A stretch of 64,000 nucleotides of DNA, taken from the NCBI GenBank assembly GCA_963786985.1, contig CAWBBL010000009.1:310001-374000 (forward strand), in the 5' to 3' direction. This stretch comes from Desertimonas sp963786985. GTDB lineage: Bacteria; Actinomycetota; Acidimicrobiia; Acidimicrobiales; Ilumatobacteraceae. Below the pieces are notes generated by a model. The model had not been told where the DNA came from. It was given only the letters and a program-made list of their open reading frames with translations, and did not search any database. Made by a program: the position numbers and the translations under genes. How positions within the stretch are numbered: the first letter of the stretch is position 1; the number at the start of each line of letters is the position of its first letter. Positions 1 to 7,887 of the stretch are shown here, piece by piece.

Positions 1-1448
1 ACCTTGACCTCGGCCGTGGACACGTTGACCCCGAACTTGCGGGCGAGGCGCTCCAAGGCGACTGCGACGTGAGTGTCGCCGGCACCACAGAGCACGGTCT
101 GGTGGGTCTCCTCGGAGCGCAGGACGCGCAGCGTGGGATCCTCGCTCACCAGTCGGTTGAGGGAGTCGGACAGCTTGTCGTCGTCGGACTGTGTGACTGG
201 CTCGAGAGCCAGCTGATAGTTCGGTGACGGGGCGACCGGCGGCTCGACCCTCACCGGTGAGCCCTTGGCGGCGAGCGTCGAGTGGCTCGGGGTAGCTGCC
301 AGCTTGGCGATGCCACCGAGATCGCCGGCCACGATGTGGTTGACGGTGACATGCTCCTTGCCGCGCAGGTGGAACAGGCCGTGCATCCGCTCTTCCGTGG
401 AGGTCGTGGTGTTGATCAGCCGGTCGTCGCCGTGGACCGTGCCAGACAGGACCTTGAACAGCGAGACCTGACCGACGAACTGGTCAGCGACCGTCTTGAA
501 CACGTAGGCCACCGACGCTCCCGTCGCATCGGCCGGGACGGGCACGCTCTCGGTGCCTCCGACCACCGTGGTCGGTCGATCGGCGGGCGACGGACCGAGC
601 TGGCAGATGTAGTCGGCGAGCCGATCGATCCCCACGCCGGTCGTCGCCGACCCGAGCAATACGGGAAACTCGGCGCACGTCAGCACCTCCCCGGCGAGTG
701 TCCGCTCGAGCTCGGCGGCACTGGGAACCTCACCGGACAGGTAGCGCTCGAGTTGCTCGTCGTCGCCGGCGACGATCTCCTCGACGACCTCGTCGTGCAG
801 GCGATGCTCTTCCTCGGCGACCTCGGCGGGCAGCGGCTCGCTGTGGTGGGTGCCGTCGGTCTCGTACTCGAGGCCTTCGTCGGTGAGCACGTCGGCCACC
901 CCGTGCAGCTGCTCCTCCTCACCGAGCGGGAGTTCGAGCGGCACGAACCCGTTGCCGAACGTCGCCCGCAACTGGTCGAGGGTGCGGTGGAAGTCGGCGC
1001 GCGGCTTGTCCTCCTTGTTGACGAACACGAGCCGGGGAATGTTGCGGGCCGCGCATCGCCGCCATGCCGCCTCGGTGCCGACCTCGACACCGTCGACGGC
1101 GCTGACCACGAGCACAGCGAGGTCGGCGACGGCGAGGGCGGCATCGACCTCTCCGACGAAGTCGGCGTAGCCGGGCGTGTCGAGGAGGTTGATCTTGTAC
1201 GTCGCCTCCTCGCCCGTGGCTGGGTCGGTCGTCCTCCACTCCAGCGGGGCGACCGCCAGAGAGATCGACATCTTGCGCTTGATCTCCTCCGGCTCGGTGT
1301 CCATCACGGTGCTGCCCTCGTCGGTGCTCCCTGCCCGTTGGAGCACGCCGGCCCGGTACAGCACGGCCTCGGCGAGCGAGGTCTTGCCACTACCGCTGTG
1401 GCCGACGAGAGCGACATTTCGTATACGGTCGGTCGTCGGAGCGTTCAA
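1..1448 (-). CDS. Elongation factor G-like translational GTPase (partial, 3' end outside window)
   Basis: N-terminal 482 codons of a translation-factor GTPase; the C-terminal domains lie left of the window. Visible GTPase motifs are the P-loop GHSGSGKT (about residue 16), DTPGYADF (G3) and VNKEDKPRAD (G4), followed by a domain II beta-barrel region. The P-loop differs from the AHIDAGKT of housekeeping EF-G, so I read it as the EF-G-like paralogue often called FusA2/EF-G2, whose exact role at the ribosome is not settled. The start is TTG at 1448, chosen because GGGGGAAAG lies just upstream and the P-loop then begins at the usual distance. It is divergent from the acyltransferase gene. Confidence 0.85.
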   Translation of the reverse strand, partial: MNAPTTDRIRNVALVGHSGSGKTSLAEAVLYRAGVLQRAGSTDEGSTVMDTEPEEIKRKMSISLAVAPLEWRTTDPATGEEATYKINLLDTPGYADFVGEVDAALAVADLAVLVVSAVDGVEVGTEAAWRRCAARNIPRLVFVNKEDKPRADFHRTLDQLRATFGNGFVPLELPLGEEEQLHGVADVLTDEGLEYETDGTHHSEPLPAEVAEEEHRLHDEVVEEIVAGDDEQLERYLSGEVPSAAELERTLAGEVLTCAEFPVLLGSATTGVGIDRLADYICQLGPSPADRPTTVVGGTESVPVPADATGASVAYVFKTVADQFVGQVSLFKVLSGTVHGDDRLINTTTSTEERMHGLFHLRGKEHVTVNHIVAGDLGGIAKLAATPSHSTLAAKGSPVRVEPPVAPSPNYQLALEPVTQSDDDKLSDSLNRLVSEDPTLRVLRSEETHQTVLCGAGDTHVAVALERLARKFGVNVSTAEVK

Positions 1449-1475
1449 TCCACTTTCCCCCTTGGTTTCGACCGA

Positions 1476-1481
1476 ATCGTA
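1476..1481 (-). promoter_or_regulatory. Putative -10 box of the EF-G-like gene
   Basis: On the minus strand the hexamer TACGAT lies 27 bases upstream of the TTG start. The same hexamer forms the best -10 candidate before three other genes in this window (ending at 25544, 33927 and 35871). The -35 is weak. Inference only. Confidence 0.35.
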
Positions 1482-1559
1482 GTGGGTGGTCAGCGCACGT
1501 GAATCCGGGCTCGACGACCATCCACCCACCGGTAGACCGGCGCCTATCGTCGGGGGAGC

Positions 1560-3428
1560 GTGGAGGTGACCGAGGAGCGCTTCGTCTATCAGCCGGCTCT
1601 CGACGGAGTGCGCGCTATCGCCGTCCTCCTCGTGCTCGCGTACCACGCCGGTTTCGGCTGGATGTCGGGCGGCTACGTCGGCGTGTCGGTGTTCTTCACG
1701 CTGTCGGGCTTTCTCATCACGTCACTGGCGCTCGCCGAGCACGATCGAACGGGAAGGATCGACATCGGGGCGTTCTATGCCCGGCGTGTGCGCCGGCTGC
1801 TGCCCGCCAGCGTGGTGTGTCTGGCCGGGGTGATCGTCGCCGCCCAGCTGCACCAGTTCGACGGCATCACGGAACTACGCCGGGACCTGTGGGCCGCCGT
1901 CGCCCAGGTGTACAACTGGGTGCTGCTGGCCAAGGCCGACAGCTACGCCACCGAGATGGCCAAGACGGCGGGTCAGCGGTCGCCACTCGACCACTACTGG
2001 TCGCTGGCCATCGAGGAGCAGTTCTACTTGCTGTGGCCGCTCGCCCTGCTCGCTCTACTCGCCATTGCCAGGCGACGCCGTCTCGTGGCGTTCGCGGCGG
2101 TGTGGGCGGCCTTCGTCGTCGTCGCCATCACGATCGCCGTTGGCTGGGGTGGTTCGGCCAGTTACCTCGCCACGCCGGCGCGGCTGCCGGAGATCATCAT
2201 CGGCGCCGTTCTCGCCGTCGCCATCCACGAGGGCCGGCGAATTCCGGCGAGCCGCTGGCTGGCGGGCGCCGGGTTGGTGGTGATCGTCGGCAGCGCCGTG
2301 TCGTGGCCGGCAGCGGGTGGACCGGCGGAGCGCGGCATGCTGCCGTTGTTCGCCGTTGCGTCGGTCGCCCTGATCGGTGGGCTGCAACAGGCGTCGGTCG
2401 TCCGCAGCGCTCTGTCGATTGCACCGCTGGTGTGGCTCGGGCGGATCAGCTACGGCGTCTACCTCTTCCACTGGCCGATCTACACGCTGGTCGACGAGCG
2501 TCGCCTCACCCTCGACCGGGCAGCACTGTTCGCCGTGCGGCTGGCGATCACCGTCGCGGTGGCTGCCGTGTCCTACTACGTCATCGAGCGGCCGGTGCGT
2601 GCCCGTCGCCCGTCGCGGAGATTGGTCGGGTTGGCCGCCGCTGGGGCGTGGGCCATCCTCGCCGGTGTCGTCGTGGTGGTGCCCGACCGTGACGGCAACT
2701 TCACGTCAGTCGCCGCAGCAACCCGCCAGGCCGCGGCGATCGTTCCCATCGCCCCAGGCCCGGTAGCGCCGCTCGACTCACGGCCGCGGCGCGTGCTGGT
2801 GGTCGGCGATTCGACGGCGGTGGCGACCGGCGAAGGGCTGATCGAGTGGGCGGCGGCGCACCCCAAGGAGATGAAGGTGACGTCCCGTGCCGCGATTGGA
2901 TGCGGACTGAACCCGGTCGCCCTTCCCGCCGACGACTATCGCGAGCTGTGCACCGAGGTGCTTGCCGGACACGTGCCAGCGGTCCGCGCCCTGCAACCCG
3001 ACGTCGTGGTGGCGATGGTGACGTTCCGCGACATGGAGGACCGCCAATGGTCGGCGGCCGAAGGACTGCTGACGCCGACCGACGAGCGGTTTCGTCGCCA
3101 TCTGCTCGAGGGCTACGAGTGGTTCGTCGCCACGATGCACGCCGCCGGGGCGGCCACGGTGCTGTTCGTGATCCCGCCGACGCCTGCGCTCCCGGCGATC
3201 GGCGACATCGCCCCGATGCTCGACCGCCGACGCATCGCGGCGTATCGCAACGTCTTGCGTGAACTCCCACGGCGCTTCCCGGACGGCGTGGCCATCGCCG
3301 ACATGGCCTCGTGGTACGACGCCCAGGGCGACCCGCCGAGTCGCGCCGACGGCCTCCATTGGACCCTCGACGCCGCTGTCGAGGTCGCCGAGGAGTTTCT
3401 CGTCCCAGCGATCAGCCGGGCTGCTTGA
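1560..3428 (+). CDS. OafA/YrhL-type membrane acyltransferase with C-terminal SGNH domain
   Basis: A 622-residue integral membrane O-acyltransferase (acyltransferase 3 family) fused to an extracytoplasmic SGNH hydrolase-like domain, the layout of enzymes that acetylate cell-wall or surface polysaccharides. The N-terminal part starts with QPALDGVRAIAV and contains the family His in LAYHAGF and the FYARRVRRLLPA Arg motif; about ten hydrophobic segments follow to residue 375. The SGNH part begins at VLVVGDST (block I, catalytic Ser) and ends with DGLHW (Asp/His pair). The acyl substrate cannot be told. GTG 1560 follows TATCGT (1545-1550) in leaderless fashion; GTG 1566, with GGGGGAG upstream, is an alternative. 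The 3' end overlaps the convergent peroxiredoxin by 17 bases. Confidence 0.88.
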   Translation: MEVTEERFVYQPALDGVRAIAVLLVLAYHAGFGWMSGGYVGVSVFFTLSGFLITSLALAEHDRTGRIDIGAFYARRVRRLLPASVVCLAGVIVAAQLHQFDGITELRRDLWAAVAQVYNWVLLAKADSYATEMAKTAGQRSPLDHYWSLAIEEQFYLLWPLALLALLAIARRRRLVAFAAVWAAFVVVAITIAVGWGGSASYLATPARLPEIIIGAVLAVAIHEGRRIPASRWLAGAGLVVIVGSAVSWPAAGGPAERGMLPLFAVASVALIGGLQQASVVRSALSIAPLVWLGRISYGVYLFHWPIYTLVDERRLTLDRAALFAVRLAITVAVAAVSYYVIERPVRARRPSRRLVGLAAAGAWAILAGVVVVVPDRDGNFTSVAAATRQAAAIVPIAPGPVAPLDSRPRRVLVVGDSTAVATGEGLIEWAAAHPKEMKVTSRAAIGCGLNPVALPADDYRELCTEVLAGHVPAVRALQPDVVVAMVTFRDMEDRQWSAAEGLLTPTDERFRRHLLEGYEWFVATMHAAGAATVLFVIPPTPALPAIGDIAPMLDRRRIAAYRNVLRELPRRFPDGVAIADMASWYDAQGDPPSRADGLHWTLDAAVEVAEEFLVPAISRAA

Positions 3429-4071
3429 CGACCCTCAGGTACGGCTTCGGCGACTCCCAGCCGTCGGGGAACAACTCCTTGGCCTCGTCGTTGTTGACGG
3501 AACCGGCGATGATGACGTCGCCGCCCTGCCTCCAGTCGGCGGGAGTGGCGACCTTGTGCTTGGCGGTCAGCTGCAGCGAGTCGATGACCCGGAGCACCTC
3601 GTCGAAGTTGCGGCCGGTCGTCATCGGGTAGGTGAGGACCAATTTGACCTTCTTGTCCGGGCCGATCACGAAGACGTTGCGCACCGTCATGTTGTCCGCC
3701 GGGGTGCGCGCCTTGGCGTCGCCGGACGTGCTCGCCGGGAGCATGTCATAGAGCACGGACACCTGGAAGTCGCTGTCGCCGATGATCGGGAAGTTCGGCC
3801 GGGCGCCCTGGGTCTCCTCGATGTCCTGCGCCCAGGCCTCGTGGTCGGCGGTGGCGTCGACGGACAGGCCGATGACCTTGACGTTGCGCTTGTCGAACTC
3901 CGGCTTCAACTTGGCGACAGCACCGAGCTCGGTCGTGCACACTGGTGTGAAGTCCTTGGGGTGGCTGAACAGGACGCCCCAGGAGTCGCCGAGCCATTCG
4001 TGGAAGTTGATCGTGCCCTCGGTGGTGTCGGCGGTGAAGTCTGGTGCGGTGTCGCCGAGTAGGACGGCCAT
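3412..4071 (-). CDS. 1-Cys peroxiredoxin (Prx6 family)
   Basis: A 219-residue cytosolic thiol peroxidase that reduces H2O2 and organic or lipid hydroperoxides. The peroxidatic cysteine is Cys45 in FTPVCTTE, preceded by the conserved HPKDF. No other cysteine is present, so this is a 1-Cys enzyme that needs an external reductant. The length and the C-terminal extension (TPADWRQGGDVIIAG... ending in YLRVV) match Prx6-type proteins, not AhpC. The ATG at 4071 has a clear AAAGGAG Shine-Dalgarno. It is divergently transcribed from a nitrobindin-like gene, so the two share a roughly 95-base control region. Confidence 0.93.
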   Translation of the reverse strand: MAVLLGDTAPDFTADTTEGTINFHEWLGDSWGVLFSHPKDFTPVCTTELGAVAKLKPEFDKRNVKVIGLSVDATADHEAWAQDIEETQGARPNFPIIGDSDFQVSVLYDMLPASTSGDAKARTPADNMTVRNVFVIGPDKKVKLVLTYPMTTGRNFDEVLRVIDSLQLTAKHKVATPADWRQGGDVIIAGSVNNDEAKELFPDGWESPKPYLRVVKQPG

Positions 4072-4166
4072 GGAACGCTCCTTTGCGCTGGATCGTGGAA
4101 CGGTTGGAGCGTAGCCCTAAAGCCGACTAGATCGATCAAGATTCTACGCGACTAGCCTGCCCACTG

Positions 4167-4658
4167 GTGACCGCCGCCCCTGGAGCCGAGCTGCACCCCG
4201 CGCTCGCGCCGCTGGAGTTCCTCCTCGGGACGTGGCGCGGCGACGGGTCCGGCCACTATCCGACGATCGAGTCGTTCGCCTACCTCGAGGAGATCTCCTT
4301 CGTCCACGTCGGCAAGCCGTGGTTGCTCTACACCCAGCGCACGCGGCACGCCACCGAGGGTCGGCCGCTGCACGCCGAGACCGGCTACTGGCGTCCGCTC
4401 GGCGACGGGCGCGTGGAGGTCGTGATGGCCTATCCCACCGGTCACGTGGAGATCGCCGAGGGCACCGTCCGGGGGACTGTGGTGGACGTCGTCACGGCAT
4501 CGCTGGCCGCCACGCCGACGGCGAAGCGAGTCGACCGTGTCGAGCGCACGATCACCGTGGAGGGCGACGAGCTGCACTACGCGTTGGCGATGGCGGCCGT
4601 CGGCGAGCCGCTGACCCCGCACTTGGCGGCGACGCTCCGACGCGACCTTGACATGTGA
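4167..4658 (+). CDS. Nitrobindin-like heme-binding beta-barrel protein (THAP4-C/DUF1794 family)
   Basis: A 163-residue protein resembling the nitrobindin family: FLLGTWRGDGSGHYP near the N-terminus matches the family's GxWxGxG signature. The rest alternates short beta strands, as expected for a ten-stranded barrel. Known members bind heme b and handle nitric oxide or peroxynitrite; that function is inferred here by family only. Its place opposite a peroxiredoxin fits reactive-species handling. GTG 4167 is preceded by TAGCCT (4153-4158), suggesting a leaderless transcript. The stop codon lies inside the palindromic operator of the next gene. Confidence 0.78.
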   Translation: MTAAPGAELHPALAPLEFLLGTWRGDGSGHYPTIESFAYLEEISFVHVGKPWLLYTQRTRHATEGRPLHAETGYWRPLGDGRVEVVMAYPTGHVEIAEGTVRGTVVDVVTASLAATPTAKRVDRVERTITVEGDELHYALAMAAVGEPLTPHLAATLRRDLDM

Positions 4659-4670
4659 CCATTTGGTCAC
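4655..4670. promoter_or_regulatory. Perfect palindrome, probable ArsR-family operator
   Basis: GTGACCA-TT-TGGTCAC has 7-bp perfect arms. It ends one base before the TAATCT -10 box (4672-4677) of the ArsR gene, so bound repressor would cover the -35/-10 spacer. It also contains the TGA stop of the upstream nitrobindin gene. Autoregulation is inferred from position and symmetry. Confidence 0.6.
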
Positions 4671-4671
4671 G

Positions 4672-4677
4672 TAATCT
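4672..4677 (+). promoter_or_regulatory. -10 box of leaderless arsR-type gene
   Basis: TAATCT followed by six bases and then the GTG start at 4684, which leaves no room for a ribosome binding site. Transcription would begin at or next to the start codon. Confidence 0.55.
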
Positions 4678-4683
4678 CCTGGC

Positions 4684-5016
4684 GTGGGCGGCGCCGACGA
4701 TGACGTGTTCAAAGCGCTCGCCGACGGCGGGCGACGGCAGTTGCTCGACGCCCTGTTCGCCCGCGACGGCCAGACTCTCGGCGAACTCTGCGAAGTGCTC
4801 CCGGGCATCACGCGGTTCGGAGTGATGAAGCACCTGGCCGTGCTCGAAGGGTCCGGGTTGGTCGTCACCGAGAAGGTCGGACGGGCGAAGCTGCACTACC
4901 TCAACCCCGTCCCGATCCGCGAGATCCAGGAGCGCTGGATCTCCAAGTACGCAGCCCCGACGGTCGCCGCGATGGTCGGCCTGCGCCGTCAACTGGAAAC
5001 GCCCACTGTCGCCTGA
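4684..5016 (+). CDS. ArsR-family winged-helix transcriptional regulator
   Basis: A 110-residue single-domain regulator. DVFKALADGGRRQLLDAL is the typical first helix and GITRFGVMKHLAVLEGSGLV the recognition helix-turn-helix, followed by the beta wing (VVTEKVGRAKLHYLNP). No metal-binding cysteine cluster is present, so it is not a classical metal sensor. It belongs to the subgroup encoded directly before an SRPBCC/AHSA1 protein; here only 13 bases separate the two genes. It probably represses its own operon through the palindrome at 4655-4670. The start is the leaderless GTG 4684. Confidence 0.9.
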   Translation: MGGADDDVFKALADGGRRQLLDALFARDGQTLGELCEVLPGITRFGVMKHLAVLEGSGLVVTEKVGRAKLHYLNPVPIREIQERWISKYAAPTVAAMVGLRRQLETPTVA

Positions 5017-5029
5017 GGAGGCACCGATC

Positions 5030-5986
5030 ATGAGCGCGCCCGCTCCACTGCACGTCTACCAAACCTTCATCCGCGCCAGCGCCGAACAGGTGTGGGCGGC
5101 GATCACGGACCCCGAGTTCACCAAGCGGTATTTCCACCGCACGGCGTTCGAGTCGACGCTGGAACCCGGGAGCCCCTACCGCATGGTCCTGCCCGACGGC
5201 AGCGACGCCGTGGTCGGGTCGATCGAGGAGGTCGAGCCGACCAAGCGACTGGTCATGACGTGGCGGACGCTCTACGACACTGCCGCGGCCCTGGAGCCAC
5301 CGAGCCGTGTGGAGTGGCTGCTCACCGAGAGCAGCGATGGCGTCACCAAGCTGACCACGATCCATCGCGACCTCGGGCTCAGCCCGATCACGTCGGTCAA
5401 CGTCGGCGAAGGGTGGATCTGGATCCTGCAATCGATGAAGTCGATGTTGGAGACCGGCGAACCGCTTCCCGGCGCCGAGCCGAGCGCCGTCGACGATGAT
5501 CAACAGGCGACGACGTCGGTCGAGGCGGCCGAGGCCGAGCAGCACCGCCGCCACGGGATCACCGCCAACAACGCGACCTGGGAGTTGCTCGACGGTCGCC
5601 AGCTATCTGCGGACGAGATCGATGACGTGCTCGGCCGGGCGTACGCGGCGACCTATCACTGGCGGCGGGCTGCCCGCCGTGGCCCGGAGAACGCGGCCCG
5701 CGGCTCGTGGCTCGTCTCCCGGGTGCACGCCGTCCTCGGTCACGGCGACCTCGCGTTGCACCACGCCGACCAGTGTCTGGAGGTTGTCGCCGATGCCGGT
5801 CTCGGCGACTTCGACCTCGCCTATGCCCACGAAGCCAGGGCTCGGGCGTTGGCCTGCCTCGGCCGCGGCGACGAGGCTGCCGTCGAGCTGAAGGCCGCCC
5901 ACGCCGTGCCGATCGCCGACGCCGAGGACAAAGCGATCCTCGACGCCGACCTCGCCAGCGAGCCCTGGTACGGCCTCGAGATCTGA
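5030..5986 (+). CDS. SRPBCC (AHSA1-like) domain fused to a helical-repeat domain
   Basis: A 318-residue two-domain protein. Residues 1-150 form an SRPBCC/AHSA1-like hydrophobic-pocket domain (VYQTFIRASAEQVWAAITD start, RLVMTWRTLY mid-strand, GEGWIWILQSMKSMLETG C-terminal helix). Residues 170-318 are alpha-helical and Ala-rich (WELLDGRQLSADEIDDVLG, YHWRRAARRGPENAARGSW, LALHHADQCLEV), like a TPR-type domain I believe also occurs alone in actinobacteria. A weak Gln/Glu/Ala linker joins them. The ATG 5030 has GAGGAGG upstream. Ligand unknown; co-transcribed with the ArsR regulator and ended by the hairpin at 5990. Confidence 0.82.
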   Translation: MSAPAPLHVYQTFIRASAEQVWAAITDPEFTKRYFHRTAFESTLEPGSPYRMVLPDGSDAVVGSIEEVEPTKRLVMTWRTLYDTAAALEPPSRVEWLLTESSDGVTKLTTIHRDLGLSPITSVNVGEGWIWILQSMKSMLETGEPLPGAEPSAVDDDQQATTSVEAAEAEQHRRHGITANNATWELLDGRQLSADEIDDVLGRAYAATYHWRRAARRGPENAARGSWLVSRVHAVLGHGDLALHHADQCLEVVADAGLGDFDLAYAHEARARALACLGRGDEAAVELKAAHAVPIADAEDKAILDADLASEPWYGLEI

Positions 5987-5989
5987 CCA

Positions 5990-6029
5990 AAGGGTGCCAG
6001 TGTGACGGAACCGTCCTACTGGCACCCTT
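5990..6029 (+). terminator. Strong hairpin, probable transcription terminator
   Basis: Perfect 12-bp arms AAGGGTGCCAGT (5990-6001) and ACTGGCACCCTT (6018-6029); the loop region itself contains GACGG-AA-CCGTC. It starts five bases after the stop of the SRPBCC fusion gene. No long T tract follows. Confidence 0.7.
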
Positions 6030-6063
6030 CGGTTGTGGGGTGGCGGCGGCTACGGTGGCGGGC

Positions 6064-6429
6064 GTGTCGATGAAGGTCGAACTGGGGGAGTTGGCCGATC
6101 GCCTGCAGGAGTATTCGTACGCCTACCTCGTGACCGTTGGTGACGAGGGACGCGCCCACCTCTTGGCAGTGCTCCCCGAGCTGTCACCCGACGCCTTGAC
6201 CATCGGCGGGGTCGGCACGCACTCGCTGGCCAACGTGGCGACCCATCCGACAGCAACGCTCGTCTGGCCGCCGCCCAGCCGCGACGGCTACAGCCTGATC
6301 GTCGACGGCACAGCAGCCGCCGGAGATGGCGATGGCGAGATCGTGGTCACCCCGACGAAGGCGATCCTCCACCGCCCGGCCGTCGACACCGCGGGCAAGC
6401 GCACCGGTTCCGACTGCGCGCCGGTCTAG
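6064..6429 (+). CDS. Pyridoxamine 5'-phosphate oxidase-family (flavin split-barrel) protein
   Basis: A 121-residue protein with the start YAYLVTVGDEGRAHLLAV, then ALTIGGVGTHSLANVATHPTATLVW, characteristic of the PNPOx-like FMN/F420 split barrel. Members reduce or oxidise varied substrates using FMN, F420 or heme; the cofactor cannot be told from sequence. It is a short member, near the minimal barrel length. GTG 6064 follows TACGGT (6051-6056) by seven bases, so the mRNA is probably leaderless; ATG 6070 is the alternative. The last four bases overlap the convergent glutamine synthetase-like gene. Confidence 0.75.
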   Translation: MSMKVELGELADRLQEYSYAYLVTVGDEGRAHLLAVLPELSPDALTIGGVGTHSLANVATHPTATLVWPPPSRDGYSLIVDGTAAAGDGDGEIVVTPTKAILHRPAVDTAGKRTGSDCAPV

Positions 6430-7799
6430 ATCCGCTCGAAGTACCGGCGCCGCTCCCAGTCGGTAACCGTCTGGTTGAACGCCTCCCACTCCGACTCGGC
6501 GAAGCGCAGCACGTGGTGGTGGACGTCGTCGCCGAAGCACGCCCGGGCCACGTCACTGCTGCGCCACAGCTCGATCGCCTCGACGAACGTCGCCGGGATC
6601 CGCGGCAGATCGGTCGACGTGTAGCCGTTGCCCTCGTACGGCGCGGGCGGCTCGATCTTGTTGGCCAGGCCATGGAGTCCGCCGGCGATGGTCGCCGCAA
6701 AGGCGTGATAGGTGTTGGCGTCGGCGCCCGGGATCCGGTTCTCGACGCGCAACCCTTCGCCGTGACCGACGACCCGGAAACCGAGCGTGCGATTGTCGAC
6801 GCCCCATCCGATCCCCGTCGGCGCCCAACTGCCCGGTTGGAAGCGCTTGTAGCTGTTGACCGTCGGGGCGACCAGCAGCGCGAACTCGGCGGCGGTCGCC
6901 AGCAACCCGCCGAGGAACCACCGAAACGCCTCGCTCTCGTGATGCTCGCCGTCGCCGGGCATCGCGCTCATCGAGCCGTCGGCCGACCACAGGCTGGTGT
7001 GGATGTGGAAGCTCGAGCCGGCGTCGTCGAAGTGCGGCTTGGCCATGAACGTCGCCGACACGCCGTGTGCCGCGGCGATCTCCTTCACGGCGTTCTTGAA
7101 CAGCACGTTGATGTCGGCCATCTCGACGGCGTCCTGGAACGTCAGGTTGATCTCGTGCTGGCCGCGACCGGCCTCGCCCTTGGAATACTCGACGGGGAGC
7201 CCGGCGGCGGCGAGACCGCGACGGATCGCCCCGATGACGTGCTCCTCCTTCGTCGTCTGGAGGATGTTGTAATCCTCGACGTACGGCGAGTTGGGTGTCA
7301 GGTCGCGGTAGTCGTCGCGATGGGCGTCGTCGTACGCCTGCTTGAACAGGAAGAACTCGATCTCGCTGCCGCACTTGGCGGCGAACCCGGCCTCTCGGGC
7401 GGCAGCTGTCTGGCGCTGGAGGATCCGCCGCGGCGACACTTCCACGGGCTCGCCGGACTCGACGTCGACGAGGTCGACGAACACCAGCGCCGTGCGGTCG
7501 AGCCACGGCAGGTAGCGAACAGTCGCCGGGTCGACGACGCCGCGCATGTCCCCGTAGCCCTGCTCGTAGCTCGCCCACCGGAACCCGGGCAACGGTGTGT
7601 AGTCGAGGTCGCAGGCGATGAGGTAGTCGCAGTTCTCCGTGCCGTGGTCGAGGACCGTGTCGAAGAAGAACGTCGCCTCAGCGCGCTTGCCGATCATCCG
7701 CCCGTGGTGGTCGGCGAACACGGCGAGCACCGTGTCGATCGCCCCGCTGCGCACGTCGCCTTCCAGCTCGTCGATGGACACGGTGACGTTCTGCGACAT
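6426..7799 (-). CDS. Glutamine synthetase family ligase (GlnA-like, possibly gamma-glutamylpolyamine/amine ligase)
   Basis: A 457-residue ATP-dependent gamma-glutamyl ligase. Catalytic features are present: GSEIEFFLF (metal Glu), KGEAGRGQHEINL (metal Glu), SSFHIHTSLW (metal/ATP His), NSYKRF and VENRIPGADANTY (glutamate and ATP binding). It lacks the regulatory adenylylation loop of housekeeping GlnA and is encoded just downstream of an SDR oxidoreductase, not with nitrogen genes. It therefore probably glutamylates an amine or polyamine in a catabolic route (GlnA3/GlnA4/PuuA-like role inferred). ATG 7799 is preceded by GGGGAAC, which is the end of interspersed repeat copy A. Confidence 0.85.
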   Translation of the reverse strand: MSQNVTVSIDELEGDVRSGAIDTVLAVFADHHGRMIGKRAEATFFFDTVLDHGTENCDYLIACDLDYTPLPGFRWASYEQGYGDMRGVVDPATVRYLPWLDRTALVFVDLVDVESGEPVEVSPRRILQRQTAAAREAGFAAKCGSEIEFFLFKQAYDDAHRDDYRDLTPNSPYVEDYNILQTTKEEHVIGAIRRGLAAAGLPVEYSKGEAGRGQHEINLTFQDAVEMADINVLFKNAVKEIAAAHGVSATFMAKPHFDDAGSSFHIHTSLWSADGSMSAMPGDGEHHESEAFRWFLGGLLATAAEFALLVAPTVNSYKRFQPGSWAPTGIGWGVDNRTLGFRVVGHGEGLRVENRIPGADANTYHAFAATIAGGLHGLANKIEPPAPYEGNGYTSTDLPRIPATFVEAIELWRSSDVARACFGDDVHHHVLRFAESEWEAFNQTVTDWERRRYFERI

Positions 7800-7803
7800 C
7801 AGT

Positions 7804-7864
7804 GCGTTCCCCGGCCACGCAGGCCGTAGTTGGCCGCTCGCTCGCTGGCGCTCGCTCGCTCGCA
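7804..7864 (-). repeat. Interspersed 60-bp repeat, copy A
   Basis: Read on the minus strand it runs from TGCGAGCGAGCGAGCG to GGCCTGCGTGGCCGGGGAAC, ending four bases before the ATG of the glutamine synthetase-like gene. Its left half is more degenerate (GAGC repeats) than the other four copies at 21.9, 25.6, 27.2 and 29.4 kb. Its right half is identical to copy D over GGCCTGCGTGGCCGGGGAAC. Confidence 0.8.
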
Positions 7865-7887
7865 ACTGTGCACAACACCCACCACGA

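Noticed and set aside
6513..7829. Long plus-strand open frame opposite the glutamine synthetase-like gene
   Set aside because: Antisense shadow caused by high GC; no recognisable domain. The same holds for frames opposite the EF-G-like gene (282-1502), TypA/kinase (13715-15367) and the aldolase (20601-21782).
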